Part shown: positions 25,658 to 31,531 of the stretch, in pieces
Position numbering within the stretch: position 1 is the first letter of the stretch
Layout: every line of letters begins with the position of its first letter
Source of the DNA: an uncultured Spartobacteria bacterium
GTDB lineage: Bacteria > Verrucomicrobiota > Verrucomicrobiia > Chthoniobacterales > Terrimicrobiaceae
Reading direction: 5' to 3'
NCBI GenBank assembly: GCA_903915315.1
Contig: CAIWSO010000313.1
Coordinates: 1 to 31,531, forward strand
Length of the DNA: 31,531 nucleotides
Made by a program: the position numbers and the translations under genes
Notes under the pieces: generated by a model
Database searches by the model: none
Told to the model about the DNA's origin: nothing
The model's input: the letters and a program-made list of their open reading frames with translations, nothing else

Positions 25658-25671
25658 AAATTCAAAACCAT
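25640..25671 (+). repeat. short tandem duplication across the nfrB-like/wecB junction
   Basis: A unit of the form AAAATTCAAAAtCCAT occurs twice in direct contact (25640-25656 and 25657-25671, with a one-base difference). It spans the ATGA overlap, so the NfrB-like protein ends in KIQNP and WecB begins MKIQNH. It probably arose by slippage or local duplication. Confidence 0.6.
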
Positions 25672-26847
25672 CGAAGTTCCAAAAAGGGTACCGTAGCCGT
25701 CATAGTGGGCACGCGTCCGGAAGCTATTAAGCTAGCTCCGATTATCCAGCAACTCCAGGCCTCCAAAAAATTGCAACCGCTCATTGTCTCGACCTCGCAA
25801 CATGGCGAGATGGTGGGCCAGATATTCTCGAACTTCGGGATCACCGCAGATCTCGACTTGGAGGTCATGCGTCCTAGGCAAAGTCTGTGGGATCTGAGTG
25901 CCATTCTCTCTACTGAATTGGGAAAACTTTTCAGCACCACGCAAATCAACGCTGTCTTGGTGCAGGGAGATACGACATCGGCATTCATCGGGGGGCTTTG
26001 TGCCTTCTACAATAAAATCCCGCTGGGGCACGTGGAGGCAGGTCTTCGTTCGCACAACCGGTATTCCCCGTTTCCCGAGGAGCTAAACCGAACGATGCTC
26101 AGCCGCCTTTCTAGCTGGCACTTTGCCCCCACCGAGTATTCAGCGGAGCTTTTGAGAAAGGAAAATATCCCTGAAAATACCATTTATGTTTCCGGCAACA
26201 CGGTGGTGGATGCGTTGCATTGGATGGTCGATCGGCTCAAGCCGCGCAGTCTTCCAGGTGGTCTCATGGATGGCTCTCGTAAGCTTATTCTCGTGACCTG
26301 CCATCGCAGAGAAAACCTCGGCCTGCCCATGCGTTCGGTGGCTCTGGCTATCAAGTATATCGCGGAGAGCCATCCGGAGGTGAATATCCTCTTTCCGATG
26401 CATCCCAACCCCCTCGTGCGCGAATCCATTATTCCCATTCTCGCCCACCAACGCGGTGTTTTTCTTTGTGAGCCGTTGAACTATGATGAGTTTCTGGACG
26501 TTCTCAAAAAATCTCACATCGTCCTCTCCGATTCCGGCGGCGTCCAAGAGGAGGCCACGGCGCTCGGGAAGCCGGTTTTAGTGCTGCGGCGCGAAACCGA
26601 GCGACCGGAGGGCGTTGAAGCTGGAACCCTCCGCTTGGTCGGCACGGATGTGCAGGACATCCTGCGCGAAACCGAGAGATTGCTTTCGAATGACGACGAT
26701 TATCTCGCGATGACAAAGGGGTCCAGTATCTACGGTGACGGCCATGCTTCAGAAAAAATCATCCGAATTCTGGAGGATCAATTGGCCACCTCGGAATGCT
26801 GTATGCCTATTCCGTCTGCACAAGAGCGCAGGCACTTTGCCCATTGA
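25654..26847 (+). CDS. wecB: UDP-N-acetylglucosamine 2-epimerase (non-hydrolysing)
   Basis: A 397-aa GT-B-fold enzyme that interconverts UDP-GlcNAc and UDP-ManNAc. Family motifs are all present: GTRPEAIK (19-26), GDTTS (about 107), HVEAGLR (about 126), FPEELNR (about 140), TCHRREN (about 216) and SDSGGVQEEA (about 292), so the active site looks complete. The ATG at 25654 overlaps the TGA of the nfrB-like gene; the frame is open 39 bases further upstream but that would add a non-family leader. Its place directly after the glycosyltransferase suggests a dedicated UDP-ManNAc supply for the polysaccharide. The C-terminus carries about 15 extra residues (ending RRHFAH) beyond the usual end. UDP-ManNAc could also feed other envelope glycans. 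Confidence 0.95.
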   Translation: MKIQNHRSSKKGTVAVIVGTRPEAIKLAPIIQQLQASKKLQPLIVSTSQHGEMVGQIFSNFGITADLDLEVMRPRQSLWDLSAILSTELGKLFSTTQINAVLVQGDTTSAFIGGLCAFYNKIPLGHVEAGLRSHNRYSPFPEELNRTMLSRLSSWHFAPTEYSAELLRKENIPENTIYVSGNTVVDALHWMVDRLKPRSLPGGLMDGSRKLILVTCHRRENLGLPMRSVALAIKYIAESHPEVNILFPMHPNPLVRESIIPILAHQRGVFLCEPLNYDEFLDVLKKSHIVLSDSGGVQEEATALGKPVLVLRRETERPEGVEAGTLRLVGTDVQDILRETERLLSNDDDYLAMTKGSSIYGDGHASEKIIRILEDQLATSECCMPIPSAQERRHFAH

Positions 26848-26855
26848 AATCCACT

Positions 26856-27254
26856 ATGAAACCCATTATCCCCCTGCCTCCGATTTTACTCATCGATGAT
26901 GATCCACTTGTCATCGAGACCCTGCGCGATCTTTGCGAGAGCATGGAATGCCATCGCCAACTTCACCATCTCGATACCGGAAGCGCCTTCGATGCGGCTG
27001 CCGATCCCACGCTGGGCCTCATCATTTGCGACTATCGTTTCCCGAGTTCGAGCGGCGTTTCTTTTATCGAGCAGGTTCGCAAGCGGGGTATTGAAACACC
27101 CGTTCTCTTCATTTCGGGAACACCTGACAGCGATGCCGTATTGAAAGCGGCAAATCTCAAGCGGACTGCGTTTCTTTCCAAGCCATTCACGATTTCACGA
27201 TTCCGCGAAGCCATTTACGGGCTGCTGGAGTTAAGCCCATCGGTTGCCGCATAG
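26856..27254 (+). CDS. stand-alone response-regulator receiver domain
   Basis: A 132-aa single-domain receiver with no output domain. The acidic pocket is D14-D16 (LLIDDDP), the phospho-acceptor is D59 (IICDYRF), the switch residue is S87 (FISGT) and the conserved lysine is K109 (LSKPF). The ATG at 26856 lies 8 bases after the wecB stop, so it is probably the last gene of the polysaccharide operon; the frame is open upstream, but that would overlap wecB and add a non-homologous leader. With no histidine kinase or DNA-binding domain in the window, its partner is unknown. It could act by protein contact on the biosynthetic machinery. Its TAG abuts the stop of the convergent ABC permease gene with no base between. 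Confidence 0.92.
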   Translation: MKPIIPLPPILLIDDDPLVIETLRDLCESMECHRQLHHLDTGSAFDAAADPTLGLIICDYRFPSSSGVSFIEQVRKRGIETPVLFISGTPDSDAVLKAANLKRTAFLSKPFTISRFREAIYGLLELSPSVAA

Positions 27255-29774
27255 TTAATCACAGCGAATCGCTCGTGCTGGGGGGATGCGCGAGGCGCGG
27301 CGGGAGGGCATCCATGCGGCAAAGACAGCCGCAGGAATAATCCATAACGGCGTTGTTAAAAGCACATCCAGAGGATAGCGAAGTTCAATCGTCCATCCAA
27401 AAAACGCCTTGTTGATCACCCAAGTGAGAATCATGGCCATGCTCGCCCCGCAGGCGACTCCGATGAGTGAGGCAAGAAGACCGATCATGGCGGCCTCCGA
27501 TAGAACTAGGCATTGGATTTGGGCGCGGGAGGCGCCTTGGGAGCGAAGGACGCCGACTTCGCGTTCCCGCTCGAGTACAAGAGTTGTGAGGGAAAGGAGG
27601 ACTCCTGCAATGGCCACAACGACTGCGATTGTCCGAAGAACAGAGGTGACGGCAAAAGTCTGATCAAAAATCTCTAAGACCCGTTGGCGAAGGTCCGCAT
27701 TGGTGTAAATCGAAAATTCGCCCTCGTGGCTGAAGGTTTCACGAAAGTCCGCGCCGAGTGCTGCCGTTGCCGAGGAATCTTTGAGTGTGATGGACAAGGA
27801 GTGGAGGCGCTCGTCGTTCCAATATTCCGAAAATGTGGTTCGCTCGATCATCACAAGTCCACTATCGCGCGTGAAATCTTTAATGATACCGACAACAGTG
27901 AATCTTGCAGCGCCCTTGGGTGACGTGAATTCAAGGGTATCGCCGGGTTCCGTCCCGTGCTTGGTGGAAAAGCTCTCCGAGACGGCCACCATGCCTGTTT
28001 TGTGGAACTGTTCACGGGCCCCATCTAGCGCTCGAACGAAATCAAATTCTCCGCGGGCTTGGCCGTCAATGACCGCCAAGGTGGCTGTTTTTTCTCCCCA
28101 GGGAACCGGCATTTCGCGAAAGGTGCCTAGTTCCTTGACGCGCGGATCGCGACGTATCCAATCGACGGCATTTGCCGGCATGAAGCTGGTGAGGCCTGCG
28201 ATTTCGTTCGCTGCTGGGGCGATAAAGAGATCCGCAACCAGCGTTTGGCCGAGCCATGTGGTGACACTGGCTCTAAATGAATGGATCATCACCGAAACAC
28301 TCACTGTCATTGCTGCAGCCACCGCGAGGGCGGCGATGGTGACGGCATTTCGATGTAGCGATCGCGTTAAATGCTGGCCGGCTAGGCGAACCAACCAACC
28401 CGGACCGCGAACAACGGAGCAAAACGCATTCACTGTCACGGGAACAAGCAGAGAGAATCCGGCGATAAGCAGCCCGACGGCAACGAATCCCAGCAAGCGC
28501 CCGCCGCCAGTGAGAGTCCAGTAGGAAATAATAGAAGCCAAAGCCAGAGCGCAGATACCAAAAAGACCCCAGCGTTTGGATTGGATGCAGAAGGAATCCA
28601 TCAAGGATCCATTTCTCAAAACAATCGCCGGATCGCATGCGGCGGCCTCGGCTGCGGGTCGCCAGGCCGCGAGCAGAGACGAGCCGACGCCGACGACTAG
28701 AGCGAGAGCAATCTGATCGGGCTCGATGAAAATGCGGTCGATGGAGATCAGCGCATAGAGGGAGGAAATGGTCGTCCCCACGGGGGCCGCAAGGAGGGAT
28801 GCTAGCGGCCCTGCGATTCCGATGCCCAAGAGGGTTCCGAGCAACCCTTCGGCAGCTCCCTCACCGAGAAAAAGACTCGTGACCTCAGTCTTGGTTGCAC
28901 CGTTGGCACGAAGGATGCCGATCTCGTGTCGGCGACGCACGATTGATGAAGACAGACTATTATAAATCAAAAAGACACCGACCACCATGGATACTAAGCT
29001 GAGTGCGGTGAGGTTGAGTTGGAAGGCGGCCAGCATCACTTCGGTATCCGAGCCCCTGCGAGCGGGCGGGCCCACTATTGCATCCGGAGGTGCTATTTTT
29101 CGGAGTGCGGCGATGACGGGTTCCATCCGAAGCGGATCGGTGACTTGAATCTGAATGGAGGTTAAGCGCCCCTGCCGATCGAGGAGTTCTTGAGCCCAGC
29201 CGATATCCATCGCTGCCACTCTGGGGTCAGCCGTGACGAGCGCGTCGTCGGTTTTAAGCTCAAAGGAGGGGATGAGCGTGACGGATTTTCCTGCAGCGAG
29301 TACCCGAAGAGGTCCAGAAGCTAGGCGCGAAGAGGATACGGCAATGACGTTTGGTTCGCGCATCCATTTTTCAAGGTCTATGGATGCTCCACTCGGAGAT
29401 TGAAGTTCAAACGCGCGCAAATTCCCGCCAGTGAAAGGATCGACGCCAAGGAGGCGAAAGTAATCGCCCGGAAATTCGGGGAGGGTGACGACCCCTTCCA
29501 ACAAGGGCGTGGCTGCGATGACACCGTGTGTCGCGGCGACAAGCGGGAAGAGCGTTTCGGGTAAATCTCCACGTATTTCCAGGTGGGCTCGGCCGGCGAC
29601 GAGGCCGACCGCATTGCGAAAGCTTTTTAAGGCCCCCCTATTGGCAATCTGGATGGATAAAAAGACGGCAATCCCGATCGCGATGCTGAGAATGTTGAGC
29701 GATGGCAGGAGAGGATGCCTGATCCATTGGCGAATGATCTGCCGCCAAAAGAGTGTGCCGAACCGAGGCGTCAT
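27255..29774 (-). CDS. MacB/FtsX-type ABC transporter permease
   Basis: An 839-aa inner-membrane permease with a first helix near the N-terminus (about 24-43), a periplasmic domain (about 45-240), a first FtsX core (about 250-390: LSLVSMVVGVFLIYNSLSSS, then the RRRHEIGILRANGATKTEV coupling segment), a middle membrane pair, a second periplasmic domain (about 500-700) and a second FtsX core (about 710-830) with EREREVGVLRSQGASRAQI. The duplicated layout matches large permeases of the macrolide/lipoprotein-exporter type. The ATPase partner is not in the window and must be encoded elsewhere. The ATG at 29772-29774 overlaps the TGA of glnD (4 bases), so translation is probably coupled. The substrate is unknown. 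Confidence 0.92.
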   Translation of the reverse strand: MTPRFGTLFWRQIIRQWIRHPLLPSLNILSIAIGIAVFLSIQIANRGALKSFRNAVGLVAGRAHLEIRGDLPETLFPLVAATHGVIAATPLLEGVVTLPEFPGDYFRLLGVDPFTGGNLRAFELQSPSGASIDLEKWMREPNVIAVSSSRLASGPLRVLAAGKSVTLIPSFELKTDDALVTADPRVAAMDIGWAQELLDRQGRLTSIQIQVTDPLRMEPVIAALRKIAPPDAIVGPPARRGSDTEVMLAAFQLNLTALSLVSMVVGVFLIYNSLSSSIVRRRHEIGILRANGATKTEVTSLFLGEGAAEGLLGTLLGIGIAGPLASLLAAPVGTTISSLYALISIDRIFIEPDQIALALVVGVGSSLLAAWRPAAEAAACDPAIVLRNGSLMDSFCIQSKRWGLFGICALALASIISYWTLTGGGRLLGFVAVGLLIAGFSLLVPVTVNAFCSVVRGPGWLVRLAGQHLTRSLHRNAVTIAALAVAAAMTVSVSVMIHSFRASVTTWLGQTLVADLFIAPAANEIAGLTSFMPANAVDWIRRDPRVKELGTFREMPVPWGEKTATLAVIDGQARGEFDFVRALDGAREQFHKTGMVAVSESFSTKHGTEPGDTLEFTSPKGAARFTVVGIIKDFTRDSGLVMIERTTFSEYWNDERLHSLSITLKDSSATAALGADFRETFSHEGEFSIYTNADLRQRVLEIFDQTFAVTSVLRTIAVVVAIAGVLLSLTTLVLEREREVGVLRSQGASRAQIQCLVLSEAAMIGLLASLIGVACGASMAMILTWVINKAFFGWTIELRYPLDVLLTTPLWIIPAAVFAAWMPSRRASRIPPARAIRCD

Positions 29775-31531
29775 TCCGGCACTTTGGCAGCGGCTTTGTG
29801 AAGAAGATTTTGGAGCCGCTTGACCGCTTGCGGCGAGGAGAATTTGCCGCCCTCCTTATTGTAAATATAGAAGGAATCCATCGCCACATCCATCTCGGTC
29901 GTGATGCGCGAAATCTCAATGCAGGCGTCGGCCACGCCCATAGCCCGGAGGAGATCGTAAAGCAAGCCGAGGCGATCGGGGGTCTGGATGTCAACCAGCG
30001 TGTAGGCGGGGTGTGAATCGTTATCGATCGTGATCCGGGTGGGGAGATCGAATTCTTGTGAAAGCCGGTAGGTCAGAAGTCGGGTGTCTTTGCTAATGAG
30101 GGGCGTGAAGTCGTATTCCTCGACACCGAGAGATTCGGCAAGGCGGCTTTCCACGGCTTGCATATCGCGGGGACTACTGACCGGTTGAAGGTTGGTGCTG
30201 GCTACGCGAAAGATATCCAGCGCCAGGCTGTCCGTGCGGGTATAAATGTCAGCACTCAGGATGTTGAGTTTCACGGAAAGGAACGCGCCGGCAATGCGCT
30301 CGAGGAGTCGTGGGCGGTCCCATCCGCAGACCCACACTTCTGTGTAGCCTTTCTCGGGCTTCGGAATCCAGCGGAAGGCGGGCGCAAGAGCAAGCGATTC
30401 GTCTGCATCGCGCCGCTCGAAAAACAATTGGAATAAATTGAGGTGCTCGGCAATTTCCTCTGGCTCGTAACTTAAGAAGTAACGGGCAGGCATGAACTGA
30501 AAATGGGCATCGCAGGCGTCTCGGAATTCCGGGCCGAGTTTTTTCATGGCAACGTCCCTTTGCTGAAGCCTGTCGCGGCGGCTTTGTTCCATGGCATCGA
30601 CTCCACCCTCCAGGTATTGCTTGGTTCGGCGGTAGAGCATCCACACCAAACCCTCTTTCCAGTCCGACCAGTTCTGGTCGCTGGTACCCATGCCATCCGC
30701 GAGCGTCAGAAGCATGAGGGCGTCGAGGTTTTTTCGGTTTCCAATGATGCGGGCAAATTCCTCGGTGGTCGTGGGATCATCGAGGTTTCGCGTTTGCGAC
30801 ATTTTCGACATCAAGTAGTGCGAATCCACAAGCGTGATCAGCATGCGGCGGCGATCGGGGGTGAGTTGGAGGCGTCGGGCGACCTTGTGCGCCAAGAGAG
30901 CGCTGGCTTCTTCATGGTGGCGGGTGTTCGCGGATTTTCCCACATCGTGGAGGAGAATGGCGAGGTAGAGGATAGCCGGGTCCTCCAGTTTCTGAAAAAT
31001 CTGACGATAACCGCGGAGTTTCGGTGAGTCCGCAAACAGAACGGCATCCAGCTTTTCGATGCAAACGAGCGTGTGTTCGTCCGCCGTGTATCGGTGGTAG
31101 AACTCGTGTTGAACAAGGCAGTCGAGATCACCGAATTCCGGGATGTATCGGCCGAGTACTCCAAGGTCATGCATCAGTCGAAGAGTGCGACCGACTTCTC
31201 CCTTGCGGGAAAGAATGGCGAGGAAAGTCTCGCGAGCCATGCTTGCATACTGGAATGTGCGGTCAATCAGGTGCAGGCGACGGGCGACGAGATCGGCGAG
31301 TTCGGGGTGGAACTCGAGTTGACGCACTTGGGCGTGGTGGAAGGCCCGCATCAAGCGATACGGGTCGTCATTGAATATATCACGGGACTCGGGCTCGATA
31401 CGGCCGTTGCTGATGATGAAGCGGTCGAGTTTTTCGGGTTTCTGGCGAACACCGAAAAGTCGGAGAAGTCCGGAGCGGGCGGGCTGGGGGATGGCCTCCA
31501 TTTTCCGCAAGGCGCTCTCGGTGACTAAATA
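29771..31531 (-). CDS. glnD: [protein-PII] uridylyltransferase, partial (5' end beyond window)
   Basis: The C-terminal 586 codons of GlnD, the bifunctional uridylyl-transferase/removing enzyme that signals glutamine status to PII. The frame is open to the window edge, so the N-terminal nucleotidyltransferase domain is missing only because the window ends; a TTG at 31510 is not a real start. Visible parts are the domain after the nucleotidyltransferase (DIFNDDPYRLMRAFHHAQ), the HD domain with LLHDVGKSANTRHHEEAS, and two C-terminal ACT domains (TEVWVCGWDRPRLLERIAG and AYTLVDIQTPDRLGLLYDLL) that sense glutamine. The stop overlaps the ABC permease start. No glnB/glnK or amtB is in the window. Confidence 0.93.
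   Translation of the reverse strand, partial: YLVTESALRKMEAIPQPARSGLLRLFGVRQKPEKLDRFIISNGRIEPESRDIFNDDPYRLMRAFHHAQVRQLEFHPELADLVARRLHLIDRTFQYASMARETFLAILSRKGEVGRTLRLMHDLGVLGRYIPEFGDLDCLVQHEFYHRYTADEHTLVCIEKLDAVLFADSPKLRGYRQIFQKLEDPAILYLAILLHDVGKSANTRHHEEASALLAHKVARRLQLTPDRRRMLITLVDSHYLMSKMSQTRNLDDPTTTEEFARIIGNRKNLDALMLLTLADGMGTSDQNWSDWKEGLVWMLYRRTKQYLEGGVDAMEQSRRDRLQQRDVAMKKLGPEFRDACDAHFQFMPARYFLSYEPEEIAEHLNLFQLFFERRDADESLALAPAFRWIPKPEKGYTEVWVCGWDRPRLLERIAGAFLSVKLNILSADIYTRTDSLALDIFRVASTNLQPVSSPRDMQAVESRLAESLGVEEYDFTPLISKDTRLLTYRLSQEFDLPTRITIDNDSHPAYTLVDIQTPDRLGLLYDLLRAMGVADACIEISRITTEMDVAMDSFYIYNKEGGKFSSPQAVKRLQNLLHKAAAKVPE

Noticed and set aside
27781..28524. 247-codon plus-strand open frame inside the ABC permease gene
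   Set aside because: Composition is Ser/Arg/Thr-rich with no coherent domain; the minus-strand FtsX motifs are unambiguous.
31508..31510. TTG as a start for a short GlnD lacking the nucleotidyltransferase domain
   Set aside because: The frame stays open to the window edge and the first residues match the middle of GlnD, so the gene is cut by the window, not truncated.

Overview
The window looks like ordinary chromosome from a Gram-negative bacterium, most likely of the phylum Verrucomicrobiota (about 0.6 confidence, from gene content and protein style only; there is no rRNA to confirm it). Pointers are FabV, a CAAX-protease relative of the kind found with exosortases, a zinc-type bL31, a large secreted TPR protein, a coiled-coil/small-lipoprotein pair, and split E1 alpha/beta 2-oxo acid dehydrogenase genes. 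Coding density is very high: no gap exceeds about 160 bases, and many neighbours overlap by 4 bases. I see no tRNA, rRNA, CRISPR array, insertion sequence or phage gene. Clear Shine-Dalgarno sequences are rare.

Layout. (1) 61-1407, minus: a TIGR01777 epimerase-like protein and a DUF4870 membrane protein. (2) 1505-6550, plus: a 1044-aa secreted TPR protein overlapping nth (endonuclease III), then fabV. (3) 6575-14389, minus: a large MscS-type channel, then a tight five-gene run of E1 alpha, E1 beta, E2, CAAX-like membrane protease and nadE. (4) 14427-16548, plus: rpmE, a strong terminator, prfA, and an L,D-transpeptidase. (5) 16666-17614, minus: an envelope coiled-coil protein and a 60-aa lipoprotein. 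(6) 17774-27254, plus: a six-gene envelope polysaccharide locus. (7) 27255-31531, minus: glnD (cut by the window edge) overlapping a MacB/FtsX-type ABC permease.

Region 6 is the most interesting part. In order it encodes a BcsB-like periplasmic protein, a DUF2334/polysaccharide-deacetylase-like secreted protein, an NfrA-like TPR and beta-barrel protein, an NfrB-like membrane glycosyltransferase with three tandem MshEN/GspE-N-like modules, WecB (UDP-GlcNAc 2-epimerase), and a lone receiver domain. In E. coli, NfrB and NfrA with WecB make and export a ManNAc-containing surface glycan under c-di-GMP control. Here those functions sit in one operon with a BcsB-type partner, but with no BcsA. The simplest reading is a self-contained synthase-secretion system for a ManNAc-based exopolysaccharide. 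The genes and order are seen directly; the product and its control are inference.
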